This document shows positions 40,101 to 48,585 of a stretch of DNA of 64,000 bases, one piece after another. Every line of letters starts with the position of its first letter. Positions within the stretch are counted from its first letter, which is position 1. The DNA comes from an uncultured Flavobacteriaceae bacterium. GTDB taxonomy: Bacteria > Bacteroidota > Bacteroidia > Flavobacteriales > Flavobacteriaceae. The notes under the pieces are model-generated. The model saw only the letters and a program-made list of their open reading frames with translations. It ran no database searches and was not told the origin of the DNA. A program made the position numbers and the translations under genes. The stretch lies in the NCBI GenBank assembly GCA_947493175.1, contig CANLQD010000006.1, positions 186,001 through 250,000 on the forward strand, given 5' to 3'.

Positions 40101-41321
40101 ATGAGGATGCTAAACTTACTAAAAATATCCTTCAAAGCAATTGTCTTGAACAAGGTCAGGGCACTTTTGACCATGTTAGGGGTCATCATTGGGGTTGCCT
40201 CCGTTATCGCCATGTTGGCCATTGGAGAAGGTTCCAAACAGAGCATTAAGGCGCAAATCTCCAGTATGGGATCAAATATGATCACCATCAGGCCCAATGC
40301 CGAAAGACAGGGTGGCGTACGTTTGAGCCGAAGTGAAATGCAATCGCTGACCTTGGATGATTTTGAGCTGATCCAGTCCGAAGCTTTGTTGCTGACGAAC
40401 GTTTCACCTCAGGTGAGTGGTAATGGCCAGGTCATCTATGGGTCAGATAATTGGCCTTCAAACATCTATGGTGTCAATCCCGAATATTTGGCTATTCGCG
40501 TGTGGGAGGTACAGCATGGGAGCATGTTCACAGATGCCGAAGTAAAATCCGCTTCTAAAGTTGCAGTAATTGGTCAGACCGTGCAAGAGAACCTTTTCAC
40601 AAACGGCGAAAATCCTGTGGGAAGCATGATTCGCTTCAACAACATTCCTTTCAAGGTAACAGGCGTTTTGGAAGAGAAAGGAGAGAACACTTTTGGACAA
40701 GATCAAGACGATGTTGTGTTGGCGCCTTATACAACGGTACAAAAAAGAATCTTGGCCACCGATTACTTACAATCCATTACAGCTTCTGCCATCAGTGAGG
40801 AGCAATCCGAGCAGGCGGTCGAAGAAATAACGGCCTTAATGAATAAATCACACGAAATACAGGAGGGCGCAACGGCAGATTTTGAGATTCGTTCCATGGA
40901 AGAGTTGATCTCCACCTTTAGCTCTACCGGTGAATTATTAACGTTATTGTTGGTAGCCATTGCCAGTATATCCCTGTTAATAGGTGGTATAGGAATTATG
41001 AATATTATGTATGTATCGGTAAAAGAACGTACCCGTGAAATTGGCTTACGTTTGGCAGTTGGTGCAAAAAACAACGATATCTTGATGCAATTTTTAATAG
41101 AAGCCATTCTGATCAGCGTCACAGGTGGATCAATTGGTGTACTTTTAGGAGTCAGTGCTACTTTTTTCATAGAAAAAATACTTTCTTGGCCTACAAGTGT
41201 CACGGGATATTCCATCGTAATATCTTTTGCTGTATGTGCTATCACGGGCATTTTTTTTGGGTGGTATCCTGCAAGAAAGGCAGCATCATTAGATCCTATC
41301 GAGGCCATGCGATATGAATAA
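40101..41321 (+). CDS. macB: ABC transporter permease, MacB-type
   Basis: A 406-residue permease with an N-terminal helix (VRALLTMLGVIIGVASVIAMLAIG), a large periplasmic MacB-PCD domain (about 50-270) and three C-terminal helices (LLTLLLVAIASISLLIGGIGIMNIMYVSVKERTREIGLRLAVGAK is the FtsX motif; the end is GWYPARKAASLDPIEAMRYE). ATPase and permease are separate genes, unlike the fused E. coli MacB. The stop overlaps the LytS-like gene by 8 nt. Confidence 0.9.
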   Translation: MRMLNLLKISFKAIVLNKVRALLTMLGVIIGVASVIAMLAIGEGSKQSIKAQISSMGSNMITIRPNAERQGGVRLSRSEMQSLTLDDFELIQSEALLLTNVSPQVSGNGQVIYGSDNWPSNIYGVNPEYLAIRVWEVQHGSMFTDAEVKSASKVAVIGQTVQENLFTNGENPVGSMIRFNNIPFKVTGVLEEKGENTFGQDQDDVVLAPYTTVQKRILATDYLQSITASAISEEQSEQAVEEITALMNKSHEIQEGATADFEIRSMEELISTFSSTGELLTLLLVAIASISLLIGGIGIMNIMYVSVKERTREIGLRLAVGAKNNDILMQFLIEAILISVTGGSIGVLLGVSATFFIEKILSWPTSVTGYSIVISFAVCAITGIFFGWYPARKAASLDPIEAMRYE

Positions 41322-42399
41322 AACAACTATTGGAATGACCAGAAAGAACAGAATCCTATTGCCCATACTGCACCTAATGGCCTGGATGGTACTTTTAATG
41401 ATTCCCTACTTTTTGGCCTTAAACTACGATGAGGATAGCGAGCAGGTATTTCTTAAGACCCTAGAGCGTTCTTGGTTGCATTTGTTTTTTTATGCAATTA
41501 TCTTTTATATCAATTTTTTATTTCTGATTGACCGGTACTTGTTTCAGAAAAATGTGGTAGCCTTTTTTCTCATCAATGGGGTGTTGATCGCTCTTTCTAT
41601 CTGGATGCGGGAAGCACTTAAAATGTATTATTTTGATGAGTTTTTAGCTCCTAAACACGAAGCTCCCAGAGGTAGGCCCAAAGAGATGATATTATATGTG
41701 AGCGGTATTGCATCTTCTGTACCCATCGCTTTTGCGGTGGCCTTGAAAACCATGATGAGATGGACAAGAACTGAAACCGAAAAAAAGGAGGCGGCCAACA
41801 TAAAACTACAATCAGAGATACAACATTTAAAATATCAGCTACAGCCACATTTCTTCTTTAATTCTTTGAACAATATCTATTCGCTCGTTGATGTTTCTCA
41901 GGAACGGGCAAAAAAAACCATACATCGACTTGGCAAATTGATGCGCTATCTGTTGTATGAAACGAATATCGAAAGGGTGGGTCTACAGGATGAAATCGAT
42001 TTTATGACCCAATACATTGAACTGATGCGGCTTCGGTACTCCGAAAAAATTGCGATATCGTATACGTTTCCCAAAAATGCCCATAAAATAAAGATTGCTC
42101 CATTATTGTTCATTACCTTAATAGAAAACGCTTTTAAGCACGGCATACCTGCTAGTAAGGAAGCAACGCTTACCTTTCATATGGAAGTTATTGGAAATAC
42201 GCTTGTTTTTACGACGGTCAACCAAAACTTTCCCAAGAAGGTCAACGATAAAAGTGGTTCGGGAATAGGATTGGAAAATTTGGGCAAACGACTAGAACTT
42301 TTGTACCCTAACAAACACACTTTTACCAATACCCAGGCCAATGGCAACTTTACCGTTGTTTTAACTTTGGAAATAGAAGATAAGGCTGTATTAAAATGA
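41314..42399 (+). CDS. LytS/YehU-type sensor histidine kinase
   Basis: A 361-residue kinase with four membrane helices in about 15-165, then the His-kinase domain (LKYQLQPHFFFNSLNNIYSLV with His near 184) and an HATPase region (IAPLLFITLIENAFKHGIP and GSGIGLENLGKRLELLY). It overlaps macB by 8 nt and the following regulator by 4 nt, so the pair is made with the efflux pump and may sense its substrate or envelope stress. Confidence 0.88.
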   Translation: MNKTTIGMTRKNRILLPILHLMAWMVLLMIPYFLALNYDEDSEQVFLKTLERSWLHLFFYAIIFYINFLFLIDRYLFQKNVVAFFLINGVLIALSIWMREALKMYYFDEFLAPKHEAPRGRPKEMILYVSGIASSVPIAFAVALKTMMRWTRTETEKKEAANIKLQSEIQHLKYQLQPHFFFNSLNNIYSLVDVSQERAKKTIHRLGKLMRYLLYETNIERVGLQDEIDFMTQYIELMRLRYSEKIAISYTFPKNAHKIKIAPLLFITLIENAFKHGIPASKEATLTFHMEVIGNTLVFTTVNQNFPKKVNDKSGSGIGLENLGKRLELLYPNKHTFTNTQANGNFTVVLTLEIEDKAVLK

Positions 42400-43130
42400 A
42401 AACGAATAGGATAACATGCATGATCGTAGACGATGAGCCTATGGCCTTGAGCCTAATAGAGGGCTATGTTCTAAAAACCCCGTTCTTGGAACTGAGACAA
42501 AAGTGTGATAGTGCCATTGAGGCTTTGACCCTTATGGAACGGGAGCCTTTGGACCTACTTTTTCTAGATATTCAAATGCCAGATCTTAACGGCTTGGAGT
42601 TTTCCAGATTACTACCAAAAACATCACGCATCATATTCACGACTGCATTTAGCGAATACGCCATTGAAGGGTTTAAAGTAAAAGCATTGGATTACCTTTT
42701 GAAACCTTTTGATTATGCCGAGTTTTTGACCGCTGCAATGAAAGCAAAAGAGTGGTTTGGATTGATACATAGACCGCATAAAGAAAATTACAATGAGAAG
42801 GCACAAAACTTTTTGTTTGTAAAGTCAGGATACAAGCAGCAAAAGATCAATTTGGATGAAGTACTCTATTTTGAAGGCCTAAAGGATTACATCAAAATTT
42901 GGCTCAAAGACAGTTCAAAAGCGGTATTAACTTTAATGTCTTTGAAACATCTTGAAAAACAGCTTCCAGCCAATAAATTTATGCGTGTACACCGGTCATT
43001 TATTGTGGCTCTTGATGGTATCGATGAAATAGAGCGAAGTCAAATCATTATCAATAACAAAAGAATTACGGTGTCTAAGCACTACAAATCTCATTTTTTG
43101 GACTATCTCAAGAAAAATTCAATAGGCTGA
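42396..43130 (+). CDS. LytTR-type response regulator
   Basis: A 244-residue regulator: receiver domain with Asp-rich start CMIVDDEPMALSLIEGY, phospho-Asp in LLFLDIQMPDLNG (about 57) and YLLKPFDYAEF; a LytTR DNA-binding domain from about 140 (FLFVKSGYKQQKINLDEVLYFEGLKDYIKIW, MRVHRSFIVALDGIDEI, KRITVSKHYKSHFLDYL). Partner of the overlapping LytS-type kinase. Last gene of the efflux operon. Confidence 0.9.
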   Translation: MKTNRITCMIVDDEPMALSLIEGYVLKTPFLELRQKCDSAIEALTLMEREPLDLLFLDIQMPDLNGLEFSRLLPKTSRIIFTTAFSEYAIEGFKVKALDYLLKPFDYAEFLTAAMKAKEWFGLIHRPHKENYNEKAQNFLFVKSGYKQQKINLDEVLYFEGLKDYIKIWLKDSSKAVLTLMSLKHLEKQLPANKFMRVHRSFIVALDGIDEIERSQIIINNKRITVSKHYKSHFLDYLKKNSIG

Positions 43131-43391
43131 TCGATTACCAAGAGGTTTACTTTGATTTGGCAGTGATATCAAAACAATTTATCCCCTACAACTACTTACG
43201 GGCCTTCGTAAGCGAAATGGCTGCGCGCAACGGTGACAAGCCCCTGAGGCATTCACATAGAAATCAATGGTTAATTTTAAGGCTGTCCCGACAATTAGGC
43301 AAATTGGTTAATCTCAACTTTCTGGACCAGAGGCCTTTGGACACCTATATAAAACCATGTGATTTATGTAATTTGCAAACCAAATATACTT

Positions 43392-43973
43392 GTGGAAGAG
43401 CAAAAATTCATTGAAGCTTTACGGAGAGGAACCAATGAGGCCTATGGCCGATTGCTCGATGAATACCAACAAAAGGTGTTCAGCACATGTATTTCTTTCG
43501 TGCCAAATAAAGAAGATGCGGAAGATATTGCTCAAGATGTATTTGTGGAGGTCTTTAATTCCATTTCAAAATTCAAGGGTAATTCCAAACTATCAACATG
43601 GATATATCGCATATCCGTCAACAAGAGCCTGGAATTCATTCGGAAGAAAAACACAAAAAAGCGTTTTGGGTTTATGCGATCCTTGTTTGGGAATGACATC
43701 CCTATAGACAGAAGCTCCTATTTTACCGAGTTTAAGCATCCGGGAATACAGTTGGAAAACAAGGAGAAAAGCGAGATTTTATTTGCCGCAATAAATAAAT
43801 TGCCCGAGGCCCAGCGAATGGTGTATACCTTACATAAAATTGATAATTTAAGTTACAAGGAAATCTCCGAGATAACCCAAAAGAGTATATCTTCAATTGA
43901 ATCCCTATTGTTCAGGGCAAAAAAAAATCTGCAAAAATTACTGTATGATTATTATAAAAAAGACAACTCCTAA
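43392..43973 (+). CDS. ECF-type RNA polymerase sigma factor
   Basis: Sigma-70 family, about 193 residues from GTG 43392 (EEQKFIEALRRGTNEAYGRLL); GTG 43359 would add 11 residues, and no ATG fits, so the start is uncertain. Region 2 is YQQKVFSTCISFVPNKEDAEDIAQDVFVEVFNSI with STWIYRISVNKSLEFIRKK; region 4 is INKLPEAQRMVYTLHKIDNLSYKEISEITQKSISSIESLLFRAKKNL. It is followed by a small membrane protein, a CpxP-like protein and an EF-hand protein, as in envelope-stress or metal-response ECF operons. Confidence 0.87.
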   Translation: MEEQKFIEALRRGTNEAYGRLLDEYQQKVFSTCISFVPNKEDAEDIAQDVFVEVFNSISKFKGNSKLSTWIYRISVNKSLEFIRKKNTKKRFGFMRSLFGNDIPIDRSSYFTEFKHPGIQLENKEKSEILFAAINKLPEAQRMVYTLHKIDNLSYKEISEITQKSISSIESLLFRAKKNLQKLLYDYYKKDNS

Positions 43974-44026
43974 CGCAAGTTTTTTGTGTTAATGACATCT
44001 TAAAAGAACATGCATAAACCAAGCCA

Positions 44027-44359
44027 ATGGAACCTAAGAGAAATATTGACCGCTTAGTAGAAGAAACACTTGACAGTGCTTCGCATATTAAACCCGCTAA
44101 AACGCCTCCCTTTTTCAAGGAAAAGGTGCTCAGCAAAATGACGCAGGCGCATATCGAAAAAGAAGAAAATGGTATACGATATTTGGATTGGCTCACTCCT
44201 GGTTATCAGGCTGCAATCCTTATTGCGCTTGTCATTATTAATTTAGTTGCTTTGTTATCAAATACAACGAACGATACCTATGTAGAAAGTATTGAGGATT
44301 TTGCTGAAGTATACGGACTTTCAGAAGGGGATACAGATTCATACTGGCACCAAAATTAA
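44027..44359 (+). CDS. Small membrane protein, probable anti-sigma factor
   Basis: A 110-residue protein with a cytoplasmic N-terminal part (about 1-60), one membrane helix near 65-82 (YQAAILIALVIINLVALLSN) and a short acidic exported tail. The layout and its place directly after the ECF sigma gene suggest a single-pass anti-sigma factor, but it has no zinc motif (HxxxCxxC), so the call is by context. Confidence 0.6.
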   Translation: MEPKRNIDRLVEETLDSASHIKPAKTPPFFKEKVLSKMTQAHIEKEENGIRYLDWLTPGYQAAILIALVIINLVALLSNTTNDTYVESIEDFAEVYGLSEGDTDSYWHQN

Positions 44360-44364
44360 GTGGC

Positions 44365-44871
44365 ATGAAGAAGCATTTAACCTTATACATCCTACTCGGT
44401 TTCTTAATCGTAATGAACGGTTTCTTCTTGTTCAAACATTTTAGCACTCCCGATAAAGCAGGCCCTCCAAGACATGGACGAGTAAATTTTATTGCCGATC
44501 AGCTAGCATTTGACGCAACACAATTGAAAAAATTCAAGGAGCTTGATAAGGTGCATCGTAATAAAATAAATGCGCTTCGTAGTGACATCAACACTTTTAA
44601 GGAGGCCTTGTTCGATAAGGTATCTGACGAAAACTTCAATAATTCGGAGATAGAGGCTATAACCACAAAAATAGCCGATATCGAGAAAGCCATGGCGTTG
44701 GAGACGTTTCGATTTTTCAATTCCGTCAGCAAACTATGTAACAAAAATCAAAGGGAACGATTTGAGAAAATAATCAAGGATGGTTTACGACGACCACATG
44801 CTTCAGGCGGTGACAGACCCCCAAATGGCCCTGATAGGGAACATAGACCACCGCCTCCCCCCAGAAATTAA
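44365..44871 (+). CDS. CpxP/CnrR-like periplasmic protein
   Basis: A 168-residue exported or anchored protein: a helix at 5-23 (LTLYILLGFLIVMNGFFLF), then long helices (ATQLKKFKELDKVHRNKINALRSDINTFKEAL and SKLCNKNQRERFEKIIKDGL) with the LTXXQ-like pattern NKNQRERFEKI, and a Pro/Arg/His-rich tail (PPNGPDREHRPPPPPRN). Such proteins sense metals or misfolded envelope proteins. It lies 5 nt after the anti-sigma-like gene. Confidence 0.7.
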   Translation: MKKHLTLYILLGFLIVMNGFFLFKHFSTPDKAGPPRHGRVNFIADQLAFDATQLKKFKELDKVHRNKINALRSDINTFKEALFDKVSDENFNNSEIEAITTKIADIEKAMALETFRFFNSVSKLCNKNQRERFEKIIKDGLRRPHASGGDRPPNGPDREHRPPPPPRN

Positions 44872-44891
44872 GAACATCTTGAAAACATAAG

Positions 44892-44918
44892 GCCCTAACC
44901 CTAGTTAGGGCTTTTTTT
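44892..44918 (+). terminator. Intrinsic terminator after CpxP-like gene
   Basis: GCCCTAAC (44892-44899), loop CCTA, GTTAGGGC (44904-44911), then seven T (44912-44918). Confidence 0.85.
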
Positions 44919-44996
44919 GTGCTTTTTTTAACAAAAGCTATCACAAGTTTAGAAAAAGAATACCATCTAAATTATGAAATATGTAAAACGAATAAG

Positions 44997-45284
44997 ATGA
45001 AAAACTACACGCTTAACCAAGTGCTATTGGTGTTTGGAATAACACTATTTTTTTCCACAGTCTCTTTTGGGCAATCTCAAAATCGACAGGAAAGAAAAGA
45101 ACCGCCGACCTTTGAAGAACTAATTGAAGAGATGGATGCCAATGAAGACGGGAAACTTTCGAAGGACGAAATCAGAGGACGTTTAAAAAAAGACTTTGAA
45201 AAAGTTGACCTCGATGAAGATGGATTCATTACTGAAGAAGAATTTGAGAAAGCCCCGAGACCTAAAAGAGGACCTAAAAGATAA
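44997..45284 (+). CDS. EF-hand exported protein
   Basis: A 95-residue protein: ATG 44997 begins the signal peptide MKNYTLNQVLLVFGITLFFSTVSFGQ. Two EF-hand loops are visible, DANEDGKLSKDE (about 44-55) and DLDEDGFITEEE (about 68-79), with the expected Asp/Asn/Gly/Glu positions for calcium, and a basic tail PRPKRGPKR. It comes after a terminator and so likely has its own promoter. Function: small periplasmic calcium- or metal-binding protein, exact role unknown. Confidence 0.78.
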   Translation: MKNYTLNQVLLVFGITLFFSTVSFGQSQNRQERKEPPTFEELIEEMDANEDGKLSKDEIRGRLKKDFEKVDLDEDGFITEEEFEKAPRPKRGPKR

Positions 45285-45317
45285 TGGTTTGTCCGAATAT
45301 CAGGCCCTCTTTCTACG

Positions 45318-45361
45318 CAGCCACAAGTGAACCGAATGCATTTGTTTAAAACTTGTGGCTG
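45318..45361. repeat. Perfect 11-bp inverted repeat in intergenic region
   Basis: CAGCCACAAGT (45318-45328) and ACTTGTGGCTG (45351-45361) form an 11-bp stem around a 22-nt loop. No T run follows, so it may be an mRNA end-protecting or regulatory structure after the EF-hand gene. Confidence 0.5.
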
Positions 45362-45430
45362 AAGTAAATAGTTATTTAAACTATTGGCAAATCAAAATAC
45401 AAGTTGGTTTGGTCGGCGGTTGATGAGGAA

Positions 45431-45461
45431 AAGCTTCGTAAGTAATTGCGAGGCTTTTTTT
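45431..45461 (+). terminator. Intrinsic terminator downstream of EF-hand gene
   Basis: AAGCTTCG (45431-45438) pairs with CGAGGCTT (45449-45456) with one G-T pair, followed by a T run through 45461. Confidence 0.7.
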
Positions 45462-45568
45462 GAAAAGAAGATAGCGCCATAGGTTTCAAAATACACGTTA
45501 AGCAGATGTAGGAAACCATAAAGGCTAATGAAAAACCAAAGGTTTTTGGAAAAAAACTAATTCATGTC

Positions 45569-46273
45569 ATGAATTTAAAAATGGGGTTGTTACACATCAA
45601 TAAAATTAAAGTGTTTTTGGTTCTCATTTGTACACTTTTTACAAGTTGCAAAAGAGAAATAAAAAAAGAGAATGCGGCAAGCGAGGAAACGAGCAGGGTG
45701 GAATATTTGCCCTACTACAATGATAAATCGTTTACACCACATTGGCTGACTCCGAATAGCGAACAAGCTCGGGAGTTTCATAAGATTCCTGATTTTAAGT
45801 TGGTAAATCAAGTGGGCGATACCGTTACCCAAAAGACTTTTGAAGACAGAATGTACATTACCGATTTCTTTTTCACCTCTTGTCCTGGTATTTGTTTGAA
45901 AATGACCGAAAACATGTTCAAATTACAGGAAACATTTATAAATGATGCCGAGATATTGTTATTGTCACATTCGGTAACACCCTCCATAGATTCTGTTTCC
46001 GTTCTTAACACCTATGCTGAAAACAATGGCGTTATCAATAGCAAATGGCATTTGGTGACCGGTGATAAATTAGCTATTTACGACTTGGGGAGAAACCACT
46101 ATTTTGTCGAAAATGACCTAGGCCTTCCAAAGGATATCAATGACTTCTTACATTCGGAAAATTTTCTGCTTATTGATAAAGACAAACACATCCGTGGAAT
46201 ATATAATGGCCTGAACAAGGCGTCGATCAAGCAATTGATTGCAGATATGAAAACCCTGAAAAAGGAAGACTAG
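45569..46273 (+). CDS. SCO1/SenC-family lipoprotein
   Basis: A 234-residue lipoprotein (KVFLVLICTLFTSCK lipobox). The thioredoxin-like SCO core has the copper motif FFTSCPGICLKMT (Cys-x3-Cys) and a later His in NHYFVENDLG. SCO proteins deliver copper or reduce Cys in cytochrome oxidase CuA assembly. The ATG is in an imperfect inverted sequence AATTCATG-T-CATGAATT (45559-45575). It is followed by MORN and YHYH genes on the other strand. Confidence 0.85.
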   Translation: MNLKMGLLHINKIKVFLVLICTLFTSCKREIKKENAASEETSRVEYLPYYNDKSFTPHWLTPNSEQAREFHKIPDFKLVNQVGDTVTQKTFEDRMYITDFFFTSCPGICLKMTENMFKLQETFINDAEILLLSHSVTPSIDSVSVLNTYAENNGVINSKWHLVTGDKLAIYDLGRNHYFVENDLGLPKDINDFLHSENFLLIDKDKHIRGIYNGLNKASIKQLIADMKTLKKED

Positions 46274-46330
46274 TGAGCGAATTCTCCGCGTCGTACCAAT
46301 AATTGGTATCATGTTCAAAGGAGAATACCA

Positions 46331-46972
46331 TCATTTTTTGTATTGCACATCTTCATCTTTTAGAGAGTAACAGAGTTTTGCCTTCTTCAACCCAAAAATT
46401 CTCCCTTCCCGCGCTTCGTAATTGGCGTAAAGCGCTCCATTTTTTCTAAACGCCTGCTGTATGCCTTCTTCTTTTCCTCTGTTCAAGTTCATTTTTTTGA
46501 ATAGCTCACCACTCGGATACCATTTTCTTTGCTCTCCATGTGGTTTACCTGTATCATAGTTGTAATGGGCTATTAGAACATGTACCGAATCGGCAGACCA
46601 TATTTTCTTTGGTCCATGTAATTTCCCCTTATCATAGGCCGCAACATTTTTAAAATGTCCGTCGGGATACCATTGAATAAACGTGTTTTGCTTTTTTCCA
46701 TCCAAGATTCCAAATTTTTCCTTCAGGCTATAATCCGGATAATAACGCACTGCGAATCCGGAATAGGGCATATCGTTCAATGTCCATAACGAAGTTTTAT
46801 GATTGTAATGTAGCACTGATTTTTCAACAACCGTATCGGGTACCTTCAAGTAGGTGTCAATGGCATTACTTGTAATTGATTTTTTTTGCTGTTCAGGACA
46901 CCCTATTAGCAAAATGCTTACAGACAACAGCGACCAAAAAAACGGTTTCATTTTAAATATTTTAGTTTCCAT
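46331..46972 (-). CDS. MORN-repeat (YwqK-like) lipoprotein
   Basis: A 213-residue lipoprotein (KPFFWSLLSVSILLIGC lipobox; ATG 46951 is an alternative start). MORN-like repeats: YSGFAVRYYPDYSLKEKFGILDGKKQNTFIQWYPDGHFKNV, KGKLHGPKKIW, KPHGEQRKWYPSGELFKKM and EEGIQQAFRKNGAL. These are common in exported flavobacterial proteins of unknown function; the YwqK antitoxin label in databases is not supported here by a toxin gene. Confidence 0.72.
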   Translation of the reverse strand: METKIFKMKPFFWSLLSVSILLIGCPEQQKKSITSNAIDTYLKVPDTVVEKSVLHYNHKTSLWTLNDMPYSGFAVRYYPDYSLKEKFGILDGKKQNTFIQWYPDGHFKNVAAYDKGKLHGPKKIWSADSVHVLIAHYNYDTGKPHGEQRKWYPSGELFKKMNLNRGKEEGIQQAFRKNGALYANYEAREGRIFGLKKAKLCYSLKDEDVQYKK

Positions 46973-47050
46973 GACTCCTTAAAAAAGAAACCGTCCTCAA
47001 CTGGAAAAAATCGAAGTAAGGTTTCCTTTTATCCCATAATCCCATACTAC

Positions 47051-47842
47051 CTATAGAACAGTATTGGGAGTACCCTGCAAATCACCGGCAAAAAGGGCGA
47101 TAACGTTCCCGAAATAAAACTCATTAATGATGTGATAATGATAAAACTCCTCCCCATTACTGTGTTGCGTCTCTCCAAAATGTCCTCCAGATGCATCCAG
47201 ATCAGTAGGATAAGAACCATCTGTTTCTCTTCTTCCGTATAATAAAAAGCCATCTGCCATGATGCCTATCAGTTTTTCATCATCATGGGAAAGCACTGTG
47301 TTTTCCGGGATATCGGAAGACTCTATATGGTAGTGATAGCCAGAAGGTCCGTTGTGGGCCCCGGCATAATCGAATGTCTCGGCTATGACTTCTTCTATGG
47401 GTCTATTGTTCCCCTCCAAATCGTTAAAAATTGGAACTCCCGTTACAGCAACACCAATCGGACCTAATCCCGTGGCTGTGCTGGTAGCGGCCAATTCGGG
47501 GGCGGCAGGTACGGTGATGGAATAGCTGCGATTGCCCCCGATACGACCTGGAGTCAAAGCGACGGCCACAACGGGTTCGATATAAAGCGGGTCTGTCTCG
47601 GGCCAATATGGGGAGGTATGGTTGGGCGAACCATTTGATTCGATGGTAATCTGATCCCCATCAAATGAGATGGTAACGGCATCAGGGTTAAATTCATCAA
47701 ATGCGGACACCGGTGTATCGACCGCATCGGATGGGTCATCGGTATCATCCGGGTCATTGGTATTTTCTGAATCACTGCTGCAGGACAAAGTAAAAACCAT
47801 AGCGCCCAAAAGCAGGAAAAATGTGAATTTTAAATACTTCAT
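47051..47842 (-). CDS. YHYH-domain lipoprotein
   Basis: A 263-residue lipoprotein (LLLGAMVFTLSCSS), then an Asp/Thr-rich linker (NTNDPDDTDDPSDAVDTP) and a YHYH domain: GPSGYHYHIESSD near 170 and EEFYHYHIINEFYFGN near 235 are the two YHYH motifs. GIMADGFLLYGRRETDGSYP is the conserved core. Function unknown; such genes often lie near SCO proteins, as here, so a copper link is suspected. Confidence 0.8.
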   Translation of the reverse strand: MKYLKFTFFLLLGAMVFTLSCSSDSENTNDPDDTDDPSDAVDTPVSAFDEFNPDAVTISFDGDQITIESNGSPNHTSPYWPETDPLYIEPVVAVALTPGRIGGNRSYSITVPAAPELAATSTATGLGPIGVAVTGVPIFNDLEGNNRPIEEVIAETFDYAGAHNGPSGYHYHIESSDIPENTVLSHDDEKLIGIMADGFLLYGRRETDGSYPTDLDASGGHFGETQHSNGEEFYHYHIINEFYFGNVIALFAGDLQGTPNTVL

Positions 47843-48222
47843 TTTTATAATTTTTTAATTACTAAAGAGTGTTATACAGAATTAGATGGTTTTAGAAACC
47901 ATTTCTTGCGGTCTTCCTTCGATATTTTTTACAACAGACTATTTAATATCAGTAGCGGACCAATCATGAATGTTGAACCAACATGTCTTATGGACCTTGG
48001 AGAGCTTAGTTTTTGACCTTACTATAATATCTTTAGGAAAGACAGTGGGTAACGTTATCTATCAAATAATTGTTTCGAAGTAACTTAAATTGTGCTTAAG
48101 AGGGAAAATAAATTACCCTAGCACTATAAAAATATCCTTGTCACACCATTTCTTGCCCTATAACTTGGTACTTTTTAAGGATAATTTGGACAATATCTAG
48201 AGGAAAACAGAAGAAAAACAAA
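47843..48222. other. Intergenic stretch without recognisable gene
   Basis: 380 nt between the YHYH lipoprotein gene and the tRNA terminator. AT-rich; isolated TAnnTTTA-like strings (TATCTTTA near 48030) but no gene, RNA or palindrome of the regulon. Confidence 0.4.
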
Positions 48223-48254
48223 AAACCCTGCCAATCAATAGATTAGCAGGGTTT
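48223..48254 (-). terminator. Terminator of the tRNA operon
   Basis: AAACCCTGC (48223-48231) pairs with GCAGGGTTT (48246-48254); an inner AATC/GATT stem adds to it. Read on the minus strand it ends in GGGTTTTTTG, a T run directly after tRNA-Pro. Confidence 0.8.
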
Positions 48255-48278
48255 GTGTTCCGCTGAAAAGCGGTTCGT

Positions 48279-48352
48279 CGGGGTGGCAGGATTCGAACCT
48301 GCGACCTCCTGCTCCCAAAGCAGGCGCGATAACCGGGCTACGCTACACCCCG
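48279..48352 (-). tRNA. tRNA-Pro (TGG)
   Basis: 74 nt on the minus strand. Acceptor CGGGGTG pairs with CACCCCG, anticodon stem-loop CTGC-TTTGGGA-GCAG gives anticodon TGG, T arm GCAGGTTCGAATCCTGC. No encoded CCA end. Confidence 0.93.
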
Positions 48353-48379
48353 AAGGTTATCTAAATAAAAGAAAATTGC

Positions 48380-48462
48380 GGAGAGAATGGGACTCGAACC
48401 CATGCGACACTTACGCGTCGACAGATTAGCAATCTGCTCCGTTACCACTCCGGCACCTCTCC
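48380..48462 (-). tRNA. tRNA-Ser (GCT)
   Basis: 83 nt on the minus strand with a long variable arm. Acceptor GGAGAGG pairs near TCTCTCC; anticodon loop TTGCTAA gives GCT; T arm ATGGGTTCGAGTCCCAT. Directly upstream of tRNA-Pro in the same unit. Confidence 0.93.
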
Positions 48463-48585
48463 TATAATTTATTCAATGAACTAAAACAGTTTCCTTCTTG
48501 GAAAATGCGGTTGCAAATGTACTTTTTCCTATACTAGAACGCAACTATTTTTAATGCTTTTTTTATAGTTGACGCAACACCGATA

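Noticed and set aside
46281..46326. Nested hairpin ATTCTCC/GGAGAAT with TACCAAT-A-ATTGGTA as a terminator
   Set aside because: No T run follows on the plus strand and the stem has large unpaired parts; role not supported.
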